Source of the DNA: Anaeromyxobacter oryzisoli
GTDB taxonomy: Bacteria; Myxococcota; Myxococcia; Myxococcales; Anaeromyxobacteraceae
Assembly: GCF_022690765.1 (NCBI RefSeq)
Contig: NZ_JALCZA010000006.1
Coordinates: 79,047-143,046 of the forward strand
Reading direction: 5' to 3'
DNA: 64,000 nt
Shown: piece by piece, positions 56,726-64,000 of the stretch
Position numbering within the stretch: the stretch's first letter is position 1
Layout of the letters: each line of letters begins with the position of its first letter
The notes under the pieces: generated by a model
The model's input: the letters and a program-made list of their open reading frames with translations, nothing else
Told to the model about the DNA's origin: nothing
Database searches by the model: none
Translations under genes and position numbers: made by a program

Positions 56726-57762
56726 GCGCGGGCGTGGCCGTGGGTGGGGTGGAGGCGGGCGTGACCGAGGCAGACCTGGCCGAGCTCGGGGTCCACAGGA
56801 TCCCGATGCCCGTGCCGTTCCCGCAGGCGGGCGGGGCGGTGAACGCGTACCTCGTCGAGGAGCGGGACGGCCGCGTCCTCCTCGTGGACGCGGGGCTCGA
56901 CACGCCGGAGGCCCACGCCGCGCTCGAGGCGGGCTTCGCGCGGCTCGGCCGCCGCCTCGACGAGGTGAGCCGGATCCTCCTCACCCACGGGCACATCGAC
57001 CACTACGGCGCCGCGCGGTTCGTCCAGGAGCGTGGCAGCGGGGCCCCGGTGTACGCGCACCCGGCCGACGTCGCGAAGGTGGCCGAGTCCGGCTGGCGCT
57101 GGCGCGAGCAGGTGCCGCTCTTCGTCGCGCACCTCGCGCGGCTGGGCGTCCCCGCGGACGCGATCGCGGCGCAGACGCGCGAGGGCGAGCGGGGCTTCGG
57201 GCTCGCCCGCCGGGTCGCCGAGGTCCGGCCCCTCGAGCCCGGGACCGTCGTCGAGACGCGGGCGCTCCGGCTCGAGGTGCTCCACATGCCCGGCCACACC
57301 CCGGGCCTCGTCTGCCTGTACGACCGCGCGCGGCGGCTCCTCTTCTCCGGCGATCACCTCCTCGAGCGGATCTCCCCGAACCCGCTCATCGAGCTCGGGC
57401 CGGACGGGCGCGACGGGTACTTCCGCCCGCTCCTCGCGTACCTCGACAGCCTCCGGCGGACGCGCGCGCTCGACGTCGACCTCGTGCTCCCCGGCCACGG
57501 CCGGCCGTTCGGCGGTCACCGCGCGGTGATCGACGCGCTGCTCGGGTTCGTCGAGAAGCGGCAGGCGCGCATCCGCGACGTCCTCCGGGACGGCCCGCAC
57601 ACGGCGTACGAGGTCTCCCGCGCCCTGTTCCCGGTGGCGCGGCCCGGCGACGGGTTCCTCGTCGTCTCCGAGACCATCGGCAACCTCGAGGTGCTCGAGG
57701 CACGGGGCGACGTGGTGCGCGAGGAGGCCGCGGGGATCTTCCGCCACCGGCTCGCCGGCTAG
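56722..57762 (+). CDS. MBL-fold metallo-hydrolase
   Basis: 346 residues from the GTG overlapping the etfA stop (GTGA). The metal motif is THGHIDH (His89, His91, Asp93, His94), followed by MPGHTPG, SGDHLLERISPN and LPGHG, as in glyoxalase II-like hydrolases. The C-terminal ~70 residues form a helical domain (VIDALLGFVEKRQARIRDVL). Members of this subgroup often sit beside fatty-acid oxidation or etf genes and may act on acyl-CoA or other thioesters; this is inference from context. Confidence 0.88.
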   Translation: MSAGVAVGGVEAGVTEADLAELGVHRIPMPVPFPQAGGAVNAYLVEERDGRVLLVDAGLDTPEAHAALEAGFARLGRRLDEVSRILLTHGHIDHYGAARFVQERGSGAPVYAHPADVAKVAESGWRWREQVPLFVAHLARLGVPADAIAAQTREGERGFGLARRVAEVRPLEPGTVVETRALRLEVLHMPGHTPGLVCLYDRARRLLFSGDHLLERISPNPLIELGPDGRDGYFRPLLAYLDSLRRTRALDVDLVLPGHGRPFGGHRAVIDALLGFVEKRQARIRDVLRDGPHTAYEVSRALFPVARPGDGFLVVSETIGNLEVLEARGDVVREEAAGIFRHRLAG

Positions 57763-57805
57763 CCCCCGCTCGACAAGCCCCCGCACGCACGGCTAATGAG
57801 GAGGC

Positions 57806-58582
57806 ATGCTCGACCTCTTCACCCGGCCCGAGACCTGGATCGCGCTCGCCACCCTGTCGGCGATGGAGATCGTCCTCGGGATCGACAACGTCGTCTTCCT
57901 CACGATCCTCGCCGGACGACTCCCGGTCGCCGAGCAGCCGCGGGCGCGCCGGGTCGGGCTCGCCTTCGCGCTCGTGACGCGGCTCGGCCTCCTCTTCGCG
58001 ATCAGCTGGGTGATGGGGCTCACCCGCGAGCTCTTCGACGTGCTCGGGCGCGGAATCTCCGGGCGCGACCTGATCCTCCTCGTCGGGGGCCTCTTCCTCA
58101 TCGGCAAGGCGACGTTCGAGATCCACGACAAGCTCGAGGTGGAGCACGCGGCGGAGGCGGCGCCGCGGCGGGGCCCGGGCGCGTTCTGGGCGGTGATCGC
58201 GCAGATCGCGGTGCTCGACGTGGTGTTCTCGCTCGACTCGGTGATCACCGCGGTGGGGATGGCGCAGCACCTCCCGGTGATGGTCGCGGCGATGATCCTC
58301 GCCGTCGCGGTCATGATCGTGTTCGCGGACGTGGTGGGGAACTTCGTCGAGCGTCACCCCACGGTGAAGATGCTGGCCCTCTCCTTCCTCATCCTCATCG
58401 GCGTGATGCTGGTCGCCGAGGGGCTCGGTCGGCACGTCGAGAAGGGCTACGTCTACTTCGCGATGGCCTTCTCCCTCGCGGTGGAGCTCCTCAACATGCG
58501 GGTGCGCAAGGCGGCGCAGCCGGTCGCGCTCCACCATCGCTTCGAGGAGGACGAGGCGAGCAGGGGCACGCCCGCGGCCTGA
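57806..58582 (+). CDS. TerC-family integral membrane protein
   Basis: 258 residues with about seven membrane helices. The acidic TerC motifs are present (MEIVLGIDNVVFLTILAGRL in helix 1-2 and DVVFSLDSVITAVGMAQHLP), and the helix FLILIGVMLVAEGLGRHVEK is typical. TerC proteins are linked to metal-ion (Mn2+) export or protection of membrane-inserted exoenzymes. The C-terminal tail is short and polar. No tellurite-resistance genes accompany it. It follows the metallo-hydrolase by 43 bases. Confidence 0.9.
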   Translation: MLDLFTRPETWIALATLSAMEIVLGIDNVVFLTILAGRLPVAEQPRARRVGLAFALVTRLGLLFAISWVMGLTRELFDVLGRGISGRDLILLVGGLFLIGKATFEIHDKLEVEHAAEAAPRRGPGAFWAVIAQIAVLDVVFSLDSVITAVGMAQHLPVMVAAMILAVAVMIVFADVVGNFVERHPTVKMLALSFLILIGVMLVAEGLGRHVEKGYVYFAMAFSLAVELLNMRVRKAAQPVALHHRFEEDEASRGTPAA

Positions 58583-58652
58583 GCGCGCCGCATCCGAAAG
58601 CCCCCGCACCGGCGCTTCGACAGCGCGCCGGGGGCGCGCTACCGTCCCCGGC

Positions 58653-59942
58653 ATGCGCCGCCCTTCCGCTCTCCTCGCCGCGTCCGCCGCGCTCGCGGCG
58701 TTCCTCTTCGCCGGGTGCCGCGCGATCCCGCCGTCCCCTGCGCCCGCGCCGGCGCGGACCCCGGAGAAGGCGCTCGAGGAGCTCGCCCCGGAGGCCTTCC
58801 CCGCCTTCTCGGACGACCTCGACTACGCCGGCCTGGACGAGGCGCTCGATCGCTCGCTCGTCGCCCTCGCGCGGCTCGCCCAGGCCGATCCCGGGCGCAC
58901 CTTCGCCTTCGGCAGGGAGCGCGTCCCCCTCCGGCAGGTCCAGGCGACCCTCGTCCGCTTCCGCGAGCTCGTCCTCGCCCGCCCCACGCCCGCGGCGCTC
59001 ACCGCGGCGCTCCGCCGCGAGTTCCGCGTCTTCCGCTCCACCGGCGACGGGACCGGGACGGTGCTCTTCACCGGCTATTACCTCCCGGAGCTCCGCGGCT
59101 CGCTCGTCCGCGAGGGTCCGTACCAGGTCCCGCTCCACCGCGCCCCGGACGATCTCGTCCTGGCCCGGGCGAAGGACTTCCCGCAGCTCTCCGAGGACCT
59201 CGTGGGGCGCGTCGAGGGGGGGCGGCTCGTGCCCTACCGGACGCGGGCGGAGATCGCGCGGGGCGCCCTCGACGGGAAGCGCGCCGAGCTCTGCTTCGTG
59301 GACTCGGAGGTGGACGCCTTCTTCGCGGAGATCCAGGGGAGCGGGGTCGTCCGCCTCCCCGATGGGACCGCCCGCGTCGTCACCTACGCCGGGAAGAACG
59401 GCCACCGCTACGAGGCGGTCGGCGCGGAGCTCGTCCGGCGCGGCGCGCTCCGCCGCGAGGACCTCTCGATGCAGGCGATCCGCGCCTGGCTCGCCGCGAA
59501 CCCCGCCGCGCGCGACGAGGTCCTCGCCACGAACCCGTCCTACGTCTTCTTCCGCTTCGCCGACGCCGCGACCGGCGCGCTCGGCGTCCCGGTCACCCCG
59601 GACCGGACCGTCGCCGCGGACGCGCGGGTGTTCCCGAAGACCGCGCTCGCCTTCCTCGAGTCGGAGCGCCCGGTGGACGCGGCGAGCGCGGTGATGCGCC
59701 CCTTCTCCCGGTTCGTCCTCGACCAGGACGCGGGGGGCGCGATCCGGACGAGCGCCCGGATCGACGTGTACCTGGGCAGCGGCACCTACGCCGAGAACGC
59801 CGCCGGGCGGATGCGGCAGCCGGGTCGGCTCTATTACCTGCTGCTCCGCGAGCCGGCGCCGGGCGCGCCGACGCTCGCGGGGCGGCGGAGCGTCGTCCCC
59901 GCGGCGGCCCCGGCCCGGTCGGCCTCGCCGCTCCACAGATAG
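58653..59942 (+). CDS. mltA: MltA-type lytic transglycosylase lipoprotein
   Basis: 429 residues. Lipoprotein signal with lipobox FAGC (Cys22). The MltA domain (FTGYYLPELRGSLVREGPYQ, PYRTRAEIARGALDGK, FFAEIQGSGVVRLPDGT) and the 3D domain with catalytic Asp (FVLDQDAGGAIRTSARIDVY) are complete. It cleaves peptidoglycan glycan strands to 1,6-anhydromuramic products at the outer membrane's inner face. A Pro/Ala linker follows the lipidated Cys. It is 70 bases downstream of terC, possibly the same transcript. Confidence 0.92.
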   Translation: MRRPSALLAASAALAAFLFAGCRAIPPSPAPAPARTPEKALEELAPEAFPAFSDDLDYAGLDEALDRSLVALARLAQADPGRTFAFGRERVPLRQVQATLVRFRELVLARPTPAALTAALRREFRVFRSTGDGTGTVLFTGYYLPELRGSLVREGPYQVPLHRAPDDLVLARAKDFPQLSEDLVGRVEGGRLVPYRTRAEIARGALDGKRAELCFVDSEVDAFFAEIQGSGVVRLPDGTARVVTYAGKNGHRYEAVGAELVRRGALRREDLSMQAIRAWLAANPAARDEVLATNPSYVFFRFADAATGALGVPVTPDRTVAADARVFPKTALAFLESERPVDAASAVMRPFSRFVLDQDAGGAIRTSARIDVYLGSGTYAENAAGRMRQPGRLYYLLLREPAPGAPTLAGRRSVVPAAAPARSASPLHR

Positions 59943-60166
59943 CGCCGCGGGCGAGGTCGCCGGGCGGTTCACCGGGGCCGGCCGGCAGGCGCGCCCGGCC
60001 GCCTTGCGTCACCCGGGCCGGTGGCCCGACCGCCCGCGCGGCGGCGCGGTCACGCGGCCCCGGGACGGTTGCGCCTCGAACGAAGTCCCCGTCCTGAGCC
60101 GGCCGGGCCCGACGCGGGGCCCGCGCTTTGGGCGCTGTCGGTCGCGAGGTGTAGAACGGCCGTCCG

Positions 60167-61159
60167 ATGAGGCGGCCACCGATCGAGCTCCACCATGGCG
60201 AGCTGAGGGTCACCGGCTCGCTCCTCCACCTGGACGCGAGGCGCCGGGTCGAGTGCGCGTTCGTCTCGCACGCGCACGGCGACCACATCGGGCGGCACGA
60301 CCGCACCATCGCCACCGCCGCCACCCTCGCCCTCATGCAGCACCGCCTCGGCGAGCCGAAGCGTCGCCCGACGGAGCGCCTCCCGGCGTCGTTCCGCGCG
60401 CCCTTCGGCCTCGGCGAGCTGACGCTCGAGCTCTTCCCCGCCGGCCACGTCCTCGGCTCGGCGCAGCTCCGGGTCACCCGCGGCGGGATCGCCCTCGGCT
60501 ACACCGGCGACTTCTGCACCGAGCCGACGCACGCCGCCGAGCCGGCCGAGGTGATGGGCTGCGACGTGCTCGTGGTCGAGTCCACCTTCGGCCACCCGCG
60601 CTACGTCTTCCCGCCCAAGGAGGAGACGCTCCTCGCGGTGAGGAAGTTCGTGGACGACGCGCTCTCCGACGGCACCACGCCGGTGCTCCTCGGCTACGCG
60701 CTCGGGAAGGCGCAGGAGATCCTGAAGTACCTCTCCGACGCCGGCTACCCGTGCCGCGTGCACCCGGTCGTGCACGCCGTGAACAAGGTCTACGAGGCCC
60801 ACGGCGTCGCGTTCCCCAACGTGAAGCCGCTCGGGCCGGAGGGGGCCCTCGCCGGCGAGGTGGTGGTCTGCCCCCCGCACCTCGCGTGGAGCCCCGCGAT
60901 GCGCGGTGTCCGGCGGCGCCGCACCGCGATCCTCACCGGCTGGGCGATCGACGGGAGCCGCTCCTTCCGCGGGGTGGACGCCGCGTTCCCGCTCTCGGAT
61001 CACGCCGACTTCCCCTCGCTCCTCCGGTACGCGAAGGCGACCGGCGCCAAGCGCGTGTTCACCGTCCACGGCCACGAGGACGAGCTCGCCGCCGCGCTCC
61101 GCAAGGAGGGGATCCGGGCGCAGCCGCTCCGGGAGGAGATGCAGCTCGAGCTGATCTGA
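60167..61159 (+). CDS. MBL-fold exonuclease-like protein
   Basis: 330 residues. Metal motif SHAHGDHIG (residues 34-42), then FPAGHVLGSAQLRV, GYTGDFCTEP and VVESTFGHPRYVFPPKEET. The C-terminal part has PLSDHADFPSLLRYAKATG and FTVHGHEDELA. This layout matches RNA/DNA-processing MBL proteins of the CPSF/ligase-associated exonuclease type. The usual partner genes (ATP-dependent DNA ligase, Lhr helicase) are not in the window. The start is ATG at 60167; the region before it is GC-rich without other features. Confidence 0.82.
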   Translation: MRRPPIELHHGELRVTGSLLHLDARRRVECAFVSHAHGDHIGRHDRTIATAATLALMQHRLGEPKRRPTERLPASFRAPFGLGELTLELFPAGHVLGSAQLRVTRGGIALGYTGDFCTEPTHAAEPAEVMGCDVLVVESTFGHPRYVFPPKEETLLAVRKFVDDALSDGTTPVLLGYALGKAQEILKYLSDAGYPCRVHPVVHAVNKVYEAHGVAFPNVKPLGPEGALAGEVVVCPPHLAWSPAMRGVRRRRTAILTGWAIDGSRSFRGVDAAFPLSDHADFPSLLRYAKATGAKRVFTVHGHEDELAAALRKEGIRAQPLREEMQLELI

Positions 61160-61176
61160 CGGCGTCCCGCGCCGGC

Positions 61177-62655
61177 CTACGTCCCCGTCGCCCGCTCCGG
61201 CTCGGGCGCGTCGCCGGAGAGCTCGAGGCCGTGCTCGCGCGCGATCAGCGCCTGCTCGGCGGCGCTGAGCTCCTCCTCGAGGCGCAGGTGGTCGTCCACG
61301 AGGCCGACGGCCGGGTCCCCGGGGGCGACGTCGAGCGCCCGCTGCTCCACCGAGGCCACGCTCTCGCCGAGGTTCTCGAGCCGGGCCGCGAGCGGCGGGT
61401 GCGAGTCGGTCGGGTGCGGCAGGCGCCGGTCGTCGAGCTGCACCAGCCGCGACGGCGCGACGTTCCGGAGGACGAGGTCGCCGAACTCCGCGGCGAGGTT
61501 CCGGAACGCCCGGTCTTCCTGGACGACGTCCAGCACCCGGTCGCAGACCGTCCCCCACTCGTCGGCGAAGGCGTGCACCTTGACCAGCGCGGCCGCCGCC
61601 GCGGCCTGCCCCGAGAGCCGCGCGCCGACCCGGTCCGCGGCGAGCTCGCGGTCACGGCTGACCGCGCTCTCGGCCCTCGCGAACGCCTCGTGGAAGAAGC
61701 CGAGGACCGCGATCGCGGGGATGACCGCGACCGCGGCGGACGTCGTGGTGCTGCCCGCGTGCCCGAGGCCGTCGAGGGCGAGGGTCGTCCCCCGGTAGAC
61801 CGGGTAGAACTTGCGGCTGAACTGCGTGTCCTCGCCGACGAAGTGCCCGAGCTCGTGTCCGAGGACCGACCGGAGCTCCTCCACGGTGAGGATGCGCGCG
61901 AGGGTGAGCGAGACGTAGAGCGTCCGGCCCGTCACGCGCTCGTCGAAGGTCCGGACCGGCACCTCGGTGACGAAGAAGTTCGGCTCGAGCCCCACCACGA
62001 CGTGATCCGGCGCGGCGGTCCCCAGCGCGCGGCAGGCCCCCTCCACCTCGCCCCAGAGCGTCGGGCACCGCTCCCGCGACACCGGCGCGCCGCGCGCCGC
62101 CGTCTCCACCGGCTTCACGAGGCCGAACGAGGCCCTGGCGACGGCGACCACGCCCAGGATCCCGCCGAGGCCGACGCCGGCGAGGAGCATCGGGTGGATC
62201 GCCTGGAAGAGGGCCGTCTCCGCGAAGTAGATCGCGGCCACGGCGAGGCACGCGTTCACCGCGATGAGCACGATGACGGCGAGGTTGGTGACGTGGAGGC
62301 CGGGCACGAAGGTGTACAGCAGCAGCCGCCGCCGCCGCGCGGCGACGCGGCCGATCACCCAGATCGCGAACAGCATCGCGAGCCCCAGGGCGGCGGCGCC
62401 CACCGCGCCGGCGATCATGAGCCGCTGCTCGCGAAAGGCGCCGCACAGGTCGTGGAGCGGACCGGCGAGCTCCGGGGTCCGGCACGCCTTCGAGAGGGTG
62501 AACGCCGCGCGCCGCGCGCCGTCCACCTCGGGATAGGCGCGCGCCAGCTCGGACTGCCAGGTCCGCTCGAACTTCCAGAGGAGCCCGTCGCCCACCGCGC
62601 CGGCGAGGAGCGGGATCCCGACCACCATGAGGAGCAGGTTCCGGAGCTGTCTCAT
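61177..62655 (-). CDS. M48-family membrane metallopeptidase
   Basis: 492 residues from the ATG at 62655. Zinc motif HELGH (267-271), with a third ligand Glu in RDRELAADRVGARLSG. About four membrane segments precede the catalytic domain (LLLMVVGIPLLAGAVGDGLL, IAGAVGAAALGLAMLFAIWV, LAVIVLIAVNACLAVAAIY, MLLAGVGLGGILGVVAVA). HtpX-like proteins degrade damaged membrane proteins. The C-terminal tail (PGDPAVGLVDDHLRLEEELS) is charged. The start codon abuts the dispersed repeat copy B, so its promoter lies in or beyond the repeat. Confidence 0.88.
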   Translation of the reverse strand: MRQLRNLLLMVVGIPLLAGAVGDGLLWKFERTWQSELARAYPEVDGARRAAFTLSKACRTPELAGPLHDLCGAFREQRLMIAGAVGAAALGLAMLFAIWVIGRVAARRRRLLLYTFVPGLHVTNLAVIVLIAVNACLAVAAIYFAETALFQAIHPMLLAGVGLGGILGVVAVARASFGLVKPVETAARGAPVSRERCPTLWGEVEGACRALGTAAPDHVVVGLEPNFFVTEVPVRTFDERVTGRTLYVSLTLARILTVEELRSVLGHELGHFVGEDTQFSRKFYPVYRGTTLALDGLGHAGSTTTSAAVAVIPAIAVLGFFHEAFARAESAVSRDRELAADRVGARLSGQAAAAAALVKVHAFADEWGTVCDRVLDVVQEDRAFRNLAAEFGDLVLRNVAPSRLVQLDDRRLPHPTDSHPPLAARLENLGESVASVEQRALDVAPGDPAVGLVDDHLRLEEELSAAEQALIAREHGLELSGDAPEPERATGT

Positions 62656-62656
62656 C

Positions 62657-62807
62657 GCGCCACCCGCTTGCGTCGAACGTCGTGAGGCACACGATGCCGT
62701 CGCCGAGCGGGGGCACACGACGAGCGAGCAGCGCAGGGAGGAGTCTGCCCCGCGCAGGCAGGCAGCGTGCGCGGCAGCAGCTCGATGCGAGTGGGTGTCG
62801 CCATCAG
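62657..62807 (-). repeat. Dispersed repeat, copy B
   Basis: About 151 bp, nearly identical to 38253-38432 with one main gap of ~30 bases. It ends 1 base before the start codon of the M48 peptidase gene. A run of five G near 62720, where copy A has four, shifts the frame shared by the two copies. The remaining 62808-62982, up to the pdxA stop, shows nothing I can name. Confidence 0.8.
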
Positions 62808-62982
62808 TGTTCCCCCCCGGCGGTCGCGCCGCGGCGTTGACTGACCGTATCATGCGGGGTCGGGCTGCGCCTCGCCAGCGCAATCGCGCGGCGAGACGGT
62901 GGAGCAGGATTCCGGACATCCGCGCATCCGGGGGATCCCCGGGATCTGCTCCTCGGGGCGCGCGCGTGCTCCGGGCCGCGCG

Positions 62983-64000
62983 CTATCGCCGGTGCGCCGC
63001 GCGCACGCCCGCGATCCGCGTCGCGAGCTTCAGCGCCGCGATCATCGACGCCGCGCTGGCGGCGCCCTTCCCGGCGATGTCGTAGGCGACGCCGTGATCG
63101 GGGCTCGTGCGGACGATGGGGAGCCCGAGGGTCACGTTCACCGCCGGATCGCCGCCCACCGCGTCGAGGAGCTTCACCGGGATGAGCCCCTGGTCGTGGT
63201 AGAGCGCGACCACCGCGTCGAACTCGCCGAGCGCGGCGCGGAAGAACACGGAGTCGGCGGGGAACGGGCCGGCGGCGGGGGCGCCCGCCCGGGCCGCCCG
63301 CGCCAGGGCGGGGCGGAGGAGCCGGTCCTCCTCGTCGCCGAACCGGCCCTCCTCCCCGGCGTGCGGGTTCAGGGCTGCGAGGGCGACGCGGGGGCGCCGG
63401 AGGCCGAGGTCGTCGCGCAGCGCGCGGTGCGTGATCGCGAGCGTCTCGACGATCCGCTCGACGGTGAGGATGCGGCGGAGGCGCGCGAACGCCACGTGGT
63501 TCGTGACCAGGGCGATCTTGAGCCGCTCGCCCGCGAGCATCATCACCGAGCGCCGGACGCCGCAGTGCGCCTCGAGCCACTCCGTGTGCCCGACGAACCC
63601 GGGGAGCGCCCGGGCGACCTGCGCCTTCGAGACCGGCGCGGTGCACAGGGCGCCGGCGGCGCCGGCGCGGACGCACTCGAACGCGGCCTCGAAGTAGGCG
63701 AGCTGGGCGGCGCCGGCCTCCGGCACCGGCCGCCCCGGCCGGATCGCGCCGCGGGGGAGGCGCGTCACCGCGATCCGCGCGCCGCCCGGCGGGAGCGCGT
63801 CGCCCGGCGCGACGAGCGGGAGGCCGAGATCGCCGAGGTCGCGCTCGAGCACGCGCGCGTCGCCGAAGACGAGCGGCGTGAGCTCCCCGCGGAGCGCCGC
63901 GAGCGCCTTCGCGGTGACCTCCGGGCCGATGCCGGACGGATCGCCGAGCGAGATCGCGACGCGCGGCGGCGCCCCGGCGGCGCCCCGGCGGCGCCGGCCC
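62983..64000 (-). CDS. pdxA: 4-hydroxythreonine-4-phosphate dehydrogenase (partial, 5' end outside)
   Basis: The gene enters from the right edge; the readable N-terminus is VAISLGDPSGIGPEVTAKAL, and no start codon lies inside the window. Family motifs: GALCTAPVSKAQVARALPGF, GHTEWLEAHCG, NPHAGEEGRFGDEE, VALYHDQGLIPVKLLD, VRTSPDHGVAYDIAGKG. PdxA catalyses an NAD-dependent step of pyridoxal phosphate synthesis. At least 338 residues are present, close to full length, so only a few are missing. Confidence 0.95.
   Translation of the reverse strand, partial: GRRRRGAAGAPPRVAISLGDPSGIGPEVTAKALAALRGELTPLVFGDARVLERDLGDLGLPLVAPGDALPPGGARIAVTRLPRGAIRPGRPVPEAGAAQLAYFEAAFECVRAGAAGALCTAPVSKAQVARALPGFVGHTEWLEAHCGVRRSVMMLAGERLKIALVTNHVAFARLRRILTVERIVETLAITHRALRDDLGLRRPRVALAALNPHAGEEGRFGDEEDRLLRPALARAARAGAPAAGPFPADSVFFRAALGEFDAVVALYHDQGLIPVKLLDAVGGDPAVNVTLGLPIVRTSPDHGVAYDIAGKGAASAASMIAALKLATRIAGVRAAHRR

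Overview
The window looks like the replication-origin-proximal part of a very GC-rich myxobacterial chromosome, most plausibly Anaeromyxobacter or a close relative. This rests on the strong G/C-ending codon preference (CTC, GTC, GCG, GAC), the dnaA-dnaN-recF-gyrB order, and family content typical of that lineage. No search was possible, so the genus is an inference.

Layout. 1-6.4 kb: end of dnaA, then dnaN, recF, gyrB and a fabH-type ketoacyl synthase. 6.5-10.2 kb: tRNA-Gln, an archaemetzincin-like protein that has lost catalytic residues, a Cys-rich protein, and a membrane Fe-S oxidoreductase of the ETF:quinone type. 10.3-14 kb: a repeat-rich lipoprotein, a DsbA-like protein and rimK. 14-20.5 kb: ileS-lspA-lgt (isoleucyl-tRNA synthetase and lipoprotein maturation) and two lineage-type hypotheticals.

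20.6-32.4 kb is the accessory part. It begins at tRNA-Phe and carries a decayed DUF433/DUF5615 toxin-antitoxin pair, a PD40-type secreted protein, an SDR, an intact-looking Xre/RES toxin-antitoxin module with a readable promoter and operator, a divergent SEC-C protein, and a complete RNA-repair locus. That locus is rtcR divergent from a sigma-54 promoter driving rtcB, rtcA and a slipin, with a tRNA-like structured stretch between rtcA and the slipin.

32.4-39.7 kb holds stress and envelope genes: a membrane protein, a cupin, a trehalose synthase fused to a YHS-like metal domain, a BON protein, a TolC-type channel and an SDR. 39.7-45.7 kb: a lipase lipoprotein next to a FadL-type fatty-acid channel, and a porin. 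45.7-51 kb: iorA-iorB-paaK-ACT-paaK, an aromatic 2-oxoacid oxidation and aryl-acetate activation cluster. 51-64 kb: DedA, DUF4105, DUF3015, etfBA with a metallo-hydrolase, TerC, MltA, an MBL nuclease, an M48 peptidase and the start-truncated pdxA.

Functional links: the lipase and FadL channel, EtfAB and the membrane ETF oxidoreductase point to use of fatty acids and reduced carbon with electron delivery to quinone. The Rtc locus gives inducible repair of cleaved RNA and sits beside toxin genes. A 150-180 bp dispersed repeat occurs twice (38.25 kb and 62.66 kb).
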